Below are positions 46,907 to 59,900 of a DNA stretch of 64,000 nucleotides, in pieces. The translations under genes were made by a program, and so were the position numbers. The DNA is taken from NCBI GenBank assembly GCA_028095005.1, contig CM051462.1, forward strand, positions 88,299,846 through 88,363,845, given 5' to 3'. Position 1 is the first letter of the stretch, and every line of letters starts with the position of its first letter. Origin of the DNA: Rhynchospora pubera (taxonomy: Eukaryota > Streptophyta > Magnoliopsida > Poales > Cyperaceae). The notes under the pieces are model-generated. The model searched no databases, was not told where the DNA came from, and was given only the letters and a program-made list of their open reading frames with translations.

Positions 46907-47020
46907 TTTTTTTTAGATAAATTGAAGATCTAATTCACCCAACTTATTTTTAAATTAAATGTCTAAAAAAGAACACCCATGCCTGCGACCTTTTACTCAA
47001 GGAGTTAAGAGCTCGTTCTC
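46907..47020 (-). mobile_element. SINE copy with internal deletion, reverse orientation
   Basis: On the minus strand: GAGAACGAGCTCTTAACTCC, then AAAGGTCGCAGGCATGGGTG, then the TTTAAAAATAAGTTGGGTG 3' part and an A-rich tail (T run at 46907-46914). The A box and the latter part of the B box are deleted relative to the copy at 7004, so it cannot be transcribed by polymerase III as it stands. Confidence 0.8.
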
Positions 47021-47170
47021 CAATGAACACATAATTGTATGTTATCCAGCGTGGCAAGACGTATTAACAGTAGACTTACGGGTAAAATGTGTATGAACAT
47101 TTTTAACCCCACTAGCATACACGCCCACCCAATGTGGACAATTTTTGACAAGAATAATGAAAAAAATTAT

Positions 47171-47244
47171 GGGGCCGTTTGGATCGCTTAGGAAGTTGGG
47201 GAATTTGGGGAAGTTACAATTCCCATGGGGATCCAAACGGCCCC
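47171..47244. mobile_element. Tourist-like MITE, 74-bp deletion derivative
   Basis: Ends GGGGCCGTTTGGATC and GATCCAAACGGCCCC are perfect inverted repeats, flanked by TAT on both sides (47168-47170 and 47245-47247). Inside, only TCGCTTAGGAAGTTGGGGAA-type sequence remains, so most of the core seen at 41519-41686 is gone. Confidence 0.82.
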
Positions 47245-47267
47245 TATATATATATGTTTGGACAGTT

Positions 47268-47395
47268 TAACATCAGTGTAGCTTCTGACATGTGAGGCGG
47301 AACCTTTGGTCTGTCTTGCGCACACAGAAATCCTAATTTGATGCATCTTATGATCTCTGACGTCATTCCATAATGTCCATACCTGCTAAATGCAA
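47268..47395 (-). pseudogene. receptor-like kinase C-terminal exon relic
   Basis: The minus strand reads YGMTSEIIRCIKLGFLCAQD, then RPKVPPHMSEATLMLN. This matches subdomain XI of S-domain and cysteine-rich receptor kinases, where the usual form is SEIIRCIQVGLLCVQ...DRPTMS..VLMLN. The conserved Arg-Pro is present but the spacing before it is shortened. Nothing else of the kinase was found nearby, so it is an isolated fragment. Confidence 0.7.
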
Positions 47396-47651
47396 ACAAT
47401 GAAATATATTTCAAAAATCCTGTAATTGATACAGCCAAATTCCTTTTGATCATGAATAAAATGTAATCACATGCACCGTAGTAAAATATCTTGATACTTA
47501 TATGTAGCATCCCTAAACTTTTTCATAACATACCCAAAATACCCCCCACCAGCCACGTTATGAAAAAAAAAAGTGAAGCAATTTATTAGGTACACCGTAT
47601 GTCTCAATTTTTTTTTAATTTACAAGAGAAAAACATTGTGTGCAGAAATAC

Positions 47652-48038
47652 CTAACTCAGAATAGGCCCAATAGTACTGAGGATACTTGCCGCTGGGCCC
47701 ACCAAATGCCTCTTGCCATGAGTCGATAAGCACTAAGATTTATTTCTTACTTGATTGTTAGACCTTTTCTTAACGATTTGGACCATTTCATTGAAAATTT
47801 CACGCTCGTGTACTTGTTGGTGAACATAATCTCCACAGCTCTTCATTAATGTCTCTAATAGCTATTAATCAGTTCAAAGTTGGTGCTTATTAGGATTAAC
47901 AACATGATTATTGGAGATTCAAGTAAACTTAATAAGCATAAAGAATTCAAAGTTCATACCATTAAAGTGAGAAATTTAACCTTCGAACTCTTGTGGTGAA
48001 GTCGTTTCTTTATTGCTTTGATCACATCTTTTGCTTGC
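47652..48038 (-). pseudogene. TOM1-like (VHS domain) gene relic
   Basis: Two exon relics on the minus strand. The first, 48038-47981, reads QAKDVIKAIKKRLHHKSSK between a TATCAG acceptor and an AAG/GTTAA donor. The second, about 47884-47652, continues the VHS domain: LLETLMKSCGDYVHQQVHER, IFNEMVQIVKK, QVRNK, then after a one-base deletion LVLIDSWQEAFGGPSGKYPQ and YYWAYSEL, ending in a GTATTT donor. Its start carries stops where QLLALT is expected. VHS proteins of the TOL family bind ubiquitinated membrane cargo for sorting to the vacuole. The frameshift, the stops and the missing GAT domain mark this as a pseudogene. Confidence 0.8.
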
Positions 48039-48426
48039 CTGATAAACACAAATTTCAGCACTAAATGTTAACTGAAAACTCACTGGTGCAAACCAAGTTC
48101 CCATACCAGAGACAGAAGCTACATATACAGCAATTTTGACAATACCATTAAAGCCCATCCAAGGTTAACTCCTAAAGTAGACCAAAACCTAACAAAATAT
48201 ATTTAAGACCAAAAAGTTAATTTGGTTACCATGAACAACAAAACATTGTACCCAGGGATACATAGGAAACAACTTAATTTTAAGAACCCAAATAAACGCC
48301 CTTCACTTTGGGGAAAAAGAAATTAGGAAAAATATGCTAGAAAGTTGGAAGTTGATATGGACAGACCTTGTAGACTGAATTTCTCAAGTCTGAGTCACAG
48401 TACTGACATGTTTAATTTGCTCCTGG

Positions 48427-48665
48427 CTACTTGATCTGCTCCTCACCGACAAAGATGATTCGAACATGCTCAATATTTGGCCACTGCGCTCCATTTTCTA
48501 AACATTGCTCCATAAGCTGCTCCGAGCATTTTTGGATAGATAATTCTTCGAGGATAGGTGGTAGGCCAGCCATTGATTCTAATTTGGGACAATTTTCAAC
48601 AATGATTTTCTGAATGGAGGTTAATTCCTGAAACCATTCTGGAAGAGAGCAACCCTTGTCAGATC
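48427..48665 (-). pseudogene. NLR (NBS-LRR) resistance gene, terminal LRR exon, truncated
   Basis: The frame reads GCSLPEWFQELTSIQKI, then ENCPKLESMAGLPPILEELS, CLENGAQWPNIEHV and EEQIK with a TAG stop. This is the usual C-terminal leucine-rich tail of CNL-type immune receptors, with the LPEW..LTSL and C..LE.L repeats. About 80 residues remain. On its 5' side it is cut exactly at the copia-2 border; the rest of the gene, if it exists, would lie beyond the right edge of the window. The first five bases (GATCT on the minus strand, 48665-48661) should be the copia-2 target duplication. Confidence 0.85.
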
Positions 48666-48991
48666 TGAACAAAAGAACCAGTATAGAACAGTAATACTAA
48701 TGAGGGAAGAAACAATTTGTGGTGCTAAAATTGCCGCACCATTTTCTGAGTTTTTCCCCTTTTTATATTTTCTGTAAAATAAGAATACAATCTTAATTCT
48801 AAGATACAATTCCAAAAACAAACATCTTACTTAAACCTACGATGCAAATATAACATGGTTTCTGATTTTCAAATCATGCCATATTCGCATATTACCAAAA
48901 GACAGAAACTTACTAAAAACACAAATGAAATACTAATCAGTACAATTGACCTATTATAACAGTAAAGTGACACAACTAGCTTATTCCAACA
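48666..48991 (-). repeat. 3' LTR of copia-2
   Basis: 326 bp on the minus strand, from TGTTGGAATAAGC to TTTTGTTCA. It contains a TATA-like AAAATATAAAAAGG at about 48774-48761. The right LTR for comparison is not in the window. Confidence 0.8.
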
Positions 48992-49000
48992 ATCACTTCC

Positions 49001-50426
49001 CTAAGCTTGTTGTGTATGTTTCACAGTAAACAATCCAATTCTTTTCCTCATCTCAAAAAACTTGATTCTGCCGAGAGGCTTGATCAAAATATCTGCCAAC
49101 TGATCTTTAGTCCCAACATGCTCCACTTCAATCTTCTTTTCTTCAACACATTCCCTAATGTAATGAAAACGTGTGTCTATGTGCTTAGTTCGGTCGTGAT
49201 ACACTGGATTTTTACACAATGAGATTGTTGATTTATTGTCGATGTAGAGCTTTATTGTACCAGTTTTCCTTTGCAAGAGATCAGTGAGTAAAGACTGAAG
49301 CCAAATTCCTAGACATGCTGCTGATGTAGCCGCAATATATTCTGCTTCACAAGAAGACAATGCAACCACCTTCTGTTTTCTAGACACCCAGCTGATCAGA
49401 TTATTGCCTAAGAAAAATGCAACTCCTGTTGTGCTCTTACGATCGTCTAAGTCGCCGGCCAAATCATTGTCACTGTATCCTATTAATTTCAGCTCCTCTT
49501 CTCTTCCCTTTTCATAGCAGAACCCCAGTCCAAATGTTCCTTTAATGTACCTTAGGATGTGTTTCACTGCATTCATGTGTTCAGTCGTGGGAGATTCCAT
49601 GAATCTGCTTACAATCCCAACCGCATAAGCTAAGTCAGGTCTCGTGTGTAGAAGATACCTCAAGCTGCCCACAATGCTTCGGTATTTAGACTGATCTACT
49701 GGAGGAGCAGTGCTTTTCTTGCTTAATTTAAGTCTAGCTTCCATTGGAGCTTGAGTCGAGTTACATTCTTCCATACCACAACTTTGAATAATCCTTCTAG
49801 CAAAAGCTTCTTGACACAGAGTAATATTGCTTGTTGTTTGATGAACCTCTATACCGAGATAGTACCTTAAGAAACCCAAATCACTCATTTGAAAATTTTC
49901 TTTCATCTTTTCTTTGAACTTAGATATTTCTCCTTCACAATCTCCTGTGATCATCAGATCGTCCACATACACTCCAACAATAACAGAATTTTCCTTGCTA
50001 TCCTTCTTGTAAACTGCATACTCAACTGGACTTCGCTTAAAACCAATTGCCATAAGAGTTTTATCCAACTTGGAGTTCCAAGCTCTCGGGGCCTGTCTTA
50101 ACCCATACAGTGCCTTATGCAATTTCAGAACTTTATGCTCACTTCCCTTCTTCTCAAAACCAGGAGGTTGACTTACATAAACCTCTTCCTCTAGCTCTCC
50201 ATTCAGAAAAGCTGATTTAACATCCATATGGTGTAGCTTCCATCCCTCATGAGCTGCTAGTGCAATGAGCATTCTCACTGTTTCAATTCTCGCAACTGGT
50301 GCAAAGACCTCCTCGAAATCAATTCCTTGTTTTTGCACATATCCCTTCGCCACCAATCGCGCTTTATGTTTTATCACCTTCCCATCAGAGTCTTTCTTTA
50401 CCTTATAAATCCACTTCAGCCCTATG
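49001..50426 (-). CDS. copia-2 pol, 3' part: reverse transcriptase and RNase H
   Basis: An open frame of about 470 residues without stops. The RT starts at the insertion border with GLKWIYKVKK and continues KHKARLVAKGYVQKQGIDFE, MDVKSAFLNGELEEEVYVSQ and KALYGLRQAPRAW. The catalytic site is YVDDLMITG, then MSDLGFLRYYLGIEV. RNase H follows with GYSDNDLAGDLDDRKSTTG, SSCEAEYIAA and DRTKHIDTRFHYIRE, ending KHTQQA and TAG. All catalytic residues I can check are present. It is severed from its 5' half by copia-3, so it cannot be translated as part of the polyprotein. Confidence 0.94.
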
Positions 50427-53400
50427 TGTTAGGAAACTGCCCAATTTTAATTTTAGACTAATTACACTTAATTAATCCAATTAAACAACGAGCAAGAGGA
50501 TCTAGTGCAAAAGCTAATTCGACACAAAGAGATAAGAGGTGGATTTTGTACCTCCCGCGAAATCGTATTCGCGGGGCTCGATCCTACGGCATGGGAATCG
50601 ATGGGGTGCTCTCCTTCGTCTCCAAATCGCAGCGGCCTCGAGTCCACCAAGAGGTTAACCATGCTCTAATCGATACGTGCTAGCGATTCGAAAGAGCGTA
50701 GCTAATCCAATGGTATTCTCCTTTCTTCTTAAATAACTATTTTATTTAGTGGAGAATCTAAGCTCAACACATGAGCAAATGGTGGTGAGAATAGGGGAGG
50801 GAGGCGCCGGCCTAGAGAGGAGAGGAGTGGCGGCTATGAGGGAGGAAGAAGGAAGGTTGATTTTTGCATCTATACATCTCTATATATAGTGCACGAACCC
50901 TACCTACCACCAACTCACTATTTACATAAAATGCCACTCTACCTACCACCAAGGCCGGCCTCCTTCATGGGCTTTTTGGGGCCTCTCAACCTATTTAATC
51001 TATCACTAATTCATTTAATTAGGGACTCCTCCAAATGCTCTTCAATTGGGCTACCAATTTAATATACAAATTTCGGCCCAAATATTTAATATAGCTATTT
51101 ATATTAAATCTTGTTGAGCTAAAATAATTATCAACTAATTAATAATTATTCTAGGATTAGCTTATGCATTAATTTATTTCCATATGATCCATTTGACTTA
51201 ATTAATTATAACGGTATATAATTAATTAATCAACTCATCATATTTTCGCAATACGAACTGTTGCGAATAAATAAATAATGTGTTAGAGATATGTCCTAGG
51301 AGCCAATCGTATTTAGGCCACTTCTATAGTTTATGTTATTGGTGATTTCAGATCATTTGTTCTTTGATTTACTCGTTGACAGTTCATTCAGGTTGAGGAT
51401 CTGAATTATAGATCACTGTTATTCATTTAGTAGTAAATGACAACGATAAATCTAAAAGTCCATAATCTTGATAATTAACAGAGAACATTAGTTATCAATA
51501 AGATTAGTATGCAGATTAAGTGATGATTAAGTTCTATAAATCATAGGTTAAGAGTAACCAACTTAATTGCATATGTATATGTTATAGAACATAGTACAGG
51601 ACTGGACCCCACGAAATAAATATATGGATTGTGTTACGTGTCATTATTTATTTCGTTATGATTTTGGTTCTAAGTTTGAGATGATTATCTTTTCCACATG
51701 AGGATAGATGCTATAAATCATGTCTACCGCTGATTCCTGATAAAGGCTGCTATACGGACTCGATTTAAGTATTCTTGAATTGTGCGGGGAAAAGCTAATT
51801 ATCAAGAAAACCGTATGTCCCTCATTAATTCACTTAGTGAGTGACGATATCTGTTTGGGCCCCTTGATGGAGATAGATTGTTTGCTAGCAACTGATACAA
51901 TTATCTCTAGATCAAGAAACGTATAATCTGCAAGAATGACACGCTCCTATCTTGGATTATACGATGATATCGTGTGACATAAGAATCAAAATAGAGAAAC
52001 ATAATCGTTCTCTTATGCAGGATTGAAATTTTGTAGCTGTACACTATTTATGCGAATTGGGAATCATAACGTGTTGCTAGATACCGCTTATGATTATTGG
52101 AATTAAATAGCGATTTAATTCCATGTCCAACATAGCATAAATCCTCAAAGGGTCACACAAAATTGGTGTTTAATCATATGTGCATTATTTATTTGCAATA
52201 ATGTGTATTGCAAAATATGATAGATTGATTAATTAATTAAATAGCGTTATGGACCGTTATAATTAATTAAGTCAAATAGATCATATAGAAATAAATTAAT
52301 GCATTGTCTAATCTCTAAATAATTATTATTAAGTTAATAATTATTTATAAATAACACACTTAATTTAGTTAAGTTATTTGGGCTTTAATTTATTAGTAAA
52401 TTAAATGTCCAAATTGAATAGCTATGAGTGGGCCTTTAATTAATAGAATTAAAGGAACCAAATAGAGATGGCCTAGTGGGCCAAAAGAGCCCACTAGGAG
52501 GCCGGCCACATGAGGTAGGTAGGAGTGGCACAATTGTAATTTGTGTGAACTCCTATCTAGGGTTAAGAGGCTATATAAGGCACCTATTGGAGGCTCCTTG
52601 GCACCTCTTCTCTCTCCTCCTCTCCCTAGCCGCCACTATTGGCCTCCCCTTTGTGGTGCGCCGCCCCCTTCTCCCCTCTCCACTCTAGCTCATGTGTTGA
52701 GCATCCCATTCTCCCACAAATCGTTCGGTTCGTTGGTTGAAGAAAGGGAACGCTTGGGATTAGACTCGTTCTTCTCTTCGCTAGCACGAATTGAGAAGAA
52801 CTTGGTTAATACCATAGTGGACTCGAGGCGCCGCGAATAGGAGGTGTTTGGAGAGCACGCCACCGACATCAATCCATTGGAACGAGCCTCTTGGTTGCGA
52901 TACCAAGAGAGGTATACTTCCAATCCTTTTTCTCGTGTGTTTGAATAGCTTGTGTACTAGATCTTGTGTGTGCTTTGTTTGCTTGGTTAATTAATTGGTA
53001 ATTAGCATAAAATTAAAATTAGCACACTTTCTAACATAATGCACTGTATGGTTAAAGCTCTATTTGTGTGACCCTTTGAGGATTTATGCTACGTTGGACA
53101 TGGAATTAAATCGCTATTTAATTCCAATAATCATAAGCGGTATCTAGCAACACGTTATGATTCCCAATTCACATAAATAGTGTACTGCTACAATATTTCA
53201 ATCCTGCATAAGAGAATAAATGTATTTCCCTATTTTGATTCTTATGTCACACGATATCATTGTATAATCCAAGATAGGAATGTGTCATTCTTGCAGATTA
53301 TACGTTTCTTGATCTAGAGATAATTGTATAAAGTTGCATGCAAACAATCTATCTCCATCAAGGGGCCCAAACAGATATCGTCACTTACTAAGTGAATTAA

Positions 53401-53943
53401 TGAGGGACATACGGTTTTCTTGATGATTAACTTTTCCCCGCACAATTCAAGAGAACATAAATAAAGTCCGTATAGCAGCCCTTATCGGGAATCAGCGGTA
53501 GACGATATTTATTGAACCTATCCTCATGTGGAAAAGATAAACATCTCAAACTTAGAACCAAAATCATAACGAAATAAACAATGACACATAACACAATCCA
53601 TATGTTTATTTCGATGGGTCAAGTCCTGTGCTATGTTCCATAACATACACATATGCAATTAAGTTGGTAACTCTTTACCTATGATTTGTAGAACTTAATC
53701 ATCACTTAACTTGCATACTAATCTTATAAGATAATTAATGTTCCTTGTTAATTATCAAGATTATGGACCGTTCAGTTTTATTATTGTCATTCTAAAGAAT
53801 GATCCACAGAGATCTACAATTCAGATCCTCAACCTGAATAATCTGTCAATAATAAACCTAGGAACAGATGATAATATATCATCCATAACATAAACTAATA
53901 TTTAAGTCATTAAATTATTGACTTCTAGGACATAACTCCAACA
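50427..53943 (-). repeat. 3' LTR of copia-3, interrupted by a solo LTR
   Basis: Consists of 50427-51280 and 53042-53943, together 1756 bp, equal to the intact 5' LTR. It starts TGTTAGGAAACTGCCC on the plus strand and ends ATAACTCCAACA. A TATA-like CTATATATAGAG lies on the minus strand near 50888-50878. The 1756-bp insertion and one TAATG copy account for all the extra length. Confidence 0.94.
51281..53036 (+). mobile_element. solo LTR of a related copia subfamily, nested in the copia-3 LTR
   Basis: Bounded by TGTTAGAGATATGTCC and CACACTTTCTAACA, flanked by a perfect TAATG duplication (51276-51280 and 53037-53041). It matches the copia-3 LTR read in the opposite direction at roughly 85-90% over long stretches (for example AACGTGTTGCTAGATACCGC and GGGGCCCCTTGATGGAGATAG-type blocks), but differs in the promoter part. 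There it has TATATAA at 52572-52578 followed by a CT-rich start region. No internal sequence or second LTR is present, so it formed by LTR-LTR recombination. Confidence 0.93.
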
Positions 53944-56900
53944 ATCTCCCACTTGGCCTAGAGTCAATCAGTAGTGACTTCTAGCCAACGAAGAATTGAG
54001 AACAATGTCATATATCTACATATATACATGTCTCGGACCTCAAAATAAATAATACGCTTATAGCTAGTTACTCATACGTCCACCACGTATGGATGCATAA
54101 CTGCATCTCGTATACTGCTCAAGGTAGAGGTCGTGCTAGAGTGTTCGCTGTGTTCGCGAACCTATCCAAAAATTGTTTGACCATATATATATATATTCTC
54201 CTATATATATTCTTGATCACCATCATATGATATCAAGTGATATCGTTATAGATCATATTTGAATCTCCAATGTAACATTGGGTTCTTTAGGAGTAAGTTA
54301 TAGTTCGAGATGCTTAGAACCATAATAACTGAACTAAGAAATCGATCCGAAATAAACTTCTTTTATTGCTTCACAAGTTGCTATGTATTTTGCTTTGGTG
54401 ACGGAAACGGTTGTAATATTCCATTTAGAACACCTTCTAAACTTACAACACCACCTTTTAGCAAAATATGTATTTCAACTGTGATTATATCAATCTTTCG
54501 AAAAACTAGCATTAGTGTAATTAACTTACACGAGCTCTCTTTCATCTTAAGAGATGAAACATTATATCACTCTTTCTCATAAGGTACTCGAGGATATCCT
54601 TGACTATCGTCCTAATGTGTCTCTCTTGTATCCATTTGACAACTGTTTGTCATATCCTTTGGATACTACACATCGGGGCATATGCATAAATATGACGTAC
54701 ACAATAAAACTCATAATGAAAGAATGCTTGAACTATTTCATGCACTTTCTTGAATTGAGTTGCAATAGACCGAGTTAAAACACTCAAGTCATGCCATGTG
54801 ACGTACAGTTAGACATCCTTTCTTGGAGTGTAACTTTCGTGTTTCTAGAACACTTCGTCAATATATGCATATTTCTTCAAACCTAACATCCATCATAATC
54901 TATCTTTATAGATTTTGTTTCCTAGGATTAGGTGATTTCGCCCAAATTCTCATTTGAGAAAGCATTTTCCAAAGAGATCTCGACAATATTCATTTTCTTA
55001 ATGTCATTCCCAATTTAATGAATTGTTATCTTGAACAATACAAGTAATACAATTATGCTCCCACTGAATATCTTGTTTATATAAGATACTTTTGACGAAG
55101 TTTAACTCCTTGACTTCATTGTCAAAACTTTTATTCCAATCTCCACAACACTTGCTTTAATCCATTTATGGATCCTTGAAGCATGCGTATGTTTTTAGCA
55201 ATACATAAAACCTCGATTTGTGTCAAATGCACAACATCATCCTTCATTCATACGAAGAAGGCGATTTTATGTGTTTTTCCATATATCAATATATATGAAA
55301 TACAACTATTGCTAGAATGATCTTTATTGACTTTTACATAGCCACAAGCAAGAGGTTGTGCTTTGTACGTAGTCAACTAGTCATCGACCTAGACATAGCT
55401 ACAAGCGAGAAGCCGCGCTTTGTACATAGTCGATTTGTTATCCATGTCGATCTTTCCTTTTGAAGATCTAAAACGTTCTTGATGGATTGCTCCTTCATGA
55501 ACATCAACCAAGGTCTATACCTTGTTGTTATACATGGATTTTATTTAAAGATCATATGAATTCAAACCATATATGTGGAATCGGATCGTTCCATCGTTTT
55601 TCTTGTTTATCAACGGATTCTCATATGCTAAGTTTGAGAATGTCGTGAATCCAATGCACCAAACGGCTTAGGCAATCAACTCTCGTTGATCTTTTGTAGG
55701 ATTGGTACTTGAGGTTCATGAACTTCTTCTACAACGATTTGTTGAACGAGTTCTTGACTCCTCATATATTCCATGAGTTTCTCGAACATCATCAACTCGT
55801 GAGATGGTTGAGTCCTCATTGGAGGGAGCGTACTATTAAACTTCTTTCAAAACAACTTGTGAATGAAGTTTCGCTCAACTCCCACTAAGTACCATGTATG
55901 GAGTGACAAGTTTCCCATAAGAGTACTTCTTGTAGTGATGCATAAACCATTTTAATGCTCACTTTACTCCCACTACTTCTTCTTGAGAATTTCAATTCAT
56001 CAAGACTACATTATGATTAGCAACAACTACTTTGTTCTTATCATATTCGTGGAAGTAGTGCCTTTTAATATAAAGCATCCTACAAATATATAGTGTCTTA
56101 TTTGGTTTAAGCTTACAAGTCCACAATACTTGAAATAAGCTTCTCAACACCAAATCTCGAGAAGTATTATACTTAGAGATCAAAATCTCCTAAGATATCT
56201 TCTTCAATAGACTTCGATGGAACATTATTCAGTGTAAACAATATTGTCCTCAAACATAATTCCCTAATACGAGTCGAATAAGTCAATTTGATTTATTACC
56301 GATCGAACTATACTAAATATTGTTCGATACCTCCATTCTTGGACATATTATTCCTCAAGGAGCGAGTTATGAAACTACTTTCATACTCTTTAGATAATAC
56401 TTCAAATCATATGACTTAACTACTTATTTGCCACGATTAATTGTAAGACTTCCATTTTTCTTGAACGGTCTTTTAAACTTCACTCTTGAACTCCTTTGAA
56501 CTAGTCAAAAGGTTCATACTTATACCTTATCAAATATATATGTTAATATCTACAATGATTGTTGGTTAAGTAGTAAAGTATCAACAACCTTTCATTGCAC
56601 AAGTACTTATAGGTCTTTATACATCGATATGTATAAGTCCTAATTAATTCACTTGTCCTTAAACCTTCATAGGTTAAAGGCGCTTATGTCATTTAACAAA
56701 CATGATTCTCATACCAATCGATTTGAAATCGAATTGAATTACGAGCTCTATGTTACGTAGACTCTCGTAATGCGATTCTCGTTTATGTATGTGACTAAGC
56801 GGTTATATATAACATGAAAGTCAAAATACTTTATGTTAAGTCTTACGCATCCTATTTGTCATTCAAAATTTGTTTATCTATTTCAAGCAAATTCAATCAA

Positions 56901-59900
56901 GATGCATGAGATCATATAAACAAATCTATAATAAAAGATCTTGTCTTTTACAAAACATAATCATCCATCATTGTATATGAAATGGAGATAATATGAGAGG
57001 TTTTAGAATTAAAGTATGCAACCTTCAATTCCTAAACAAACTCTTAATAAAATAACTCTACGTATTCAATGGTAATGACTTAAATGAATAAGTCATTTCC
57101 TATACGGAGTTAACTTTGCATCTCTCGAACATTCTCTTATTCTTCATTGCTAACACATTTCTTTAAATGCGAGCATATGAACTAGTATCAAGTTACTAGT
57201 GTGAATTAAAGATAGTGAGATAATTTGAACGACAAATACACTTTAGGATTAGAATATTTCTAATCGTCACAATCATGGTATTTCGGACAACCTTTCAAAT
57301 GCCTCCCATAAACGGCAAATGAAACATCTCATGTGACACATGGTCATTAATGAGAGTCTCGAAATTTCAACTCATACCTTGGTGAAGTATTTCTTGAATA
57401 CTTAACCAATCACCTTTTTGCATCAACAAGCGTGCATAAAGGTAATATTATATCCTTCATAATTCCAAAGAGATCGAATGACAATATCAACAATCCTTGA
57501 TATCGGAGATTAATATCTCTAGTCATCAATTAGCTACTTCAATCTTTCGATTTGTAAGCTAATGAAACATTCATATAACTTCTTTTAAAAGAATAATCTC
57601 TTGGTCAACTCATATTCTTTATACTCAATCATAAATGATGGAGTTAATATCTACTTTCTCCAAGAACACTTTCTTGAGTAAGCGAATGAGAGCGTATGAG
57701 TTAAATCTAGTCCATATGAATTCTCTAATTCAAAGGTCTAGAAATTTTGAATGAGGATACTAGCCATACGCTTTATTGAATAACTTTTCGCCAAAAGTCA
57801 ATCAATCATCGCGATGCTACGTTCGGGTAGTTTGAGGAAAGTTTTGGGAATTGACATACTCAAGTTTCTCTTCACTAAGATCATGTCTTAGGAATCAGCA
57901 TTACTCTTTCAAGTAACAACCTTTTAGAAACGAGTTTGTTAATTTTCAAAGATTGATCGCAACAAAATTAACAATTTAAACATCTATAACAAAATCAATT
58001 TACGGTCATTTAGTTTATGCAATTGTTTTATTTATAACAAATAAAACTCCCACTACAATTATTTAATGTCCCTAATGTAGTAGGTTTTCCAAGATCCCTA
58101 TTTTCGTTGAGATGGTGCTAGCGTCGGCGTGACACCAAAAACAACTAGATAGAGTAGGTTCTCCAACCAATCCTTCCATATGATTCTTGGTTTGTGAAAT
58201 ATCACATGTACATCCACAAACTTTGCCCCGATGTCCAATCCGATTAGAAAACATCGTTAAGTAACCTTTCTCTATTTGCTCCTAGTAAATCCGATTTACA
58301 CCCCGACACGGATGATGGAACACGATGTCCCGCGTCGGCGAGAATGCATCAATGAACGATCATACACGTTAGAAGGGGATAGAGAGAAGGAGGGCGATTT
58401 AACTTAATCATGTTTTGTTTGGGACAATCAATTAAGTGACACTTGTTTGGTGGTCATGTAAGCATACACCCATACCTAGCCTATGACAATTCATAGCAAT
58501 CACAAGCAATCACATATAAGCATCTCATAGTTGTGGGTTTGTATGGCTCCCGCTTGCATTAGTTTCGCCACATCCTCCATGAAGCAAAACTAATCTAATC
58601 CTTGTCCCTCCCACTAAATTCTATAAGGATCTAAATCCTATAAAATAAAGGAACAAAATACATGTGAAAAATATCCTACTCCCATCCTAGCCTTAGGGGC
58701 ATGCAAGCCTCACAAGTTACATCAAAAATTAATCAACAAATTAATTAATTAATGGCACCAAAGGCCGCATTATAAACATTCACACATGCATTCAATTTAC
58801 AACCACAAGGCATTGAGTCTTGAGCCATACTAAACCCACTATCCACCTACAAAACAAAGTTAGCACATACAAGCACTTTGTTTCCAATTAACGATTTTCA
58901 AGCATCTTTGCGTATCGTTTGCTATAAGTAAATTCCGTGTACAAATTCTCAATTTTAAACAACCAAACTTGTTTAAATTCATTTAGAAAGTTCTTTCAAC
59001 ATCCAATAACTGAAAGGAGATCAAACAAGCAGTTTTCTAATTATTTTCAACTAGTTTGAATACTTAGAAAAACAGTAATTTAACAAAAAACGTAACTAAT
59101 GGAATCCAACAAAATCAACAGTTTTTGGTCTCCAAAGATTGTCAAATAAATTACTTAAGTTCCTTATCATAATTGTGATTACCAGTAAAAATTTCAAGAA
59201 GAGATCTTAAACCATCTGGGAGAATAAAAAATGACAAATCTCTTACAAGTGCACGAAACACCGTTATGAGATTTTCAGCTTATCCTCTCAACCATTTGGT
59301 CTGTTAGACCACCTTCTATCCAGTTTTTATATATACAATATACATAGAAAAACTAGTTTAGAATATAGGCTATCCATCCATGAAAAGAAAATAACCAAGT
59401 TCAGTTCAAAAGATTCGAGTTACATACTAAACAATCAATAAATTCTGTACTGGAACAGACTGTCGATCGAAATGTTTTTACCTAGTTGAAGGTCCAAACT
59501 TCCATGAAAAATTATGAAACTAATTTTCCTGGAATCCTAACTCAAAATATAACAACTCCATATAAACAGAATTTTTAAAGGAGTTCTTAGTTGGTACAGT
59601 TTATTAGAACAATCGATTTGCTCAACAAACTGGATCTGACAAGATCTTCCTTTTCATACTTGAAAACCCACAAATTAATCCGAGTCATGCAACAATTTAT
59701 ACATGCTCAGAAAGAGCTTCAAGTCCTCTTTATTTATAGCCATAGAACACTGGTACTTATATTCAAAATATAAATCTTTCAAGCCATTCAAACAGGACAG
59801 TGCGAGCAGAAACTGGTTCTGCGCACTGTCGCCGTTTTATTCACAATAAATCCATATTAATTCAGCAAAATGTGAATCCAACGCCACAAGAATCACAATC

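Noticed and set aside
50468..50662. 64-codon frame repeated almost exactly at 60136-60330
   Set aside because: Both copies lie in the copia-3 LTRs; the duplication is the LTR pair, not a gene family.
51281..53036. Second full element inside the copia-3 LTR
   Set aside because: Only one LTR with TG...CA ends and one TAATG pair is present and there is no interior, so it is a solo LTR.
54310..54778. Plus-strand frames of 74-90 codons
   Set aside because: They are antisense to copia-3 RNase H relics and have no family resemblance.
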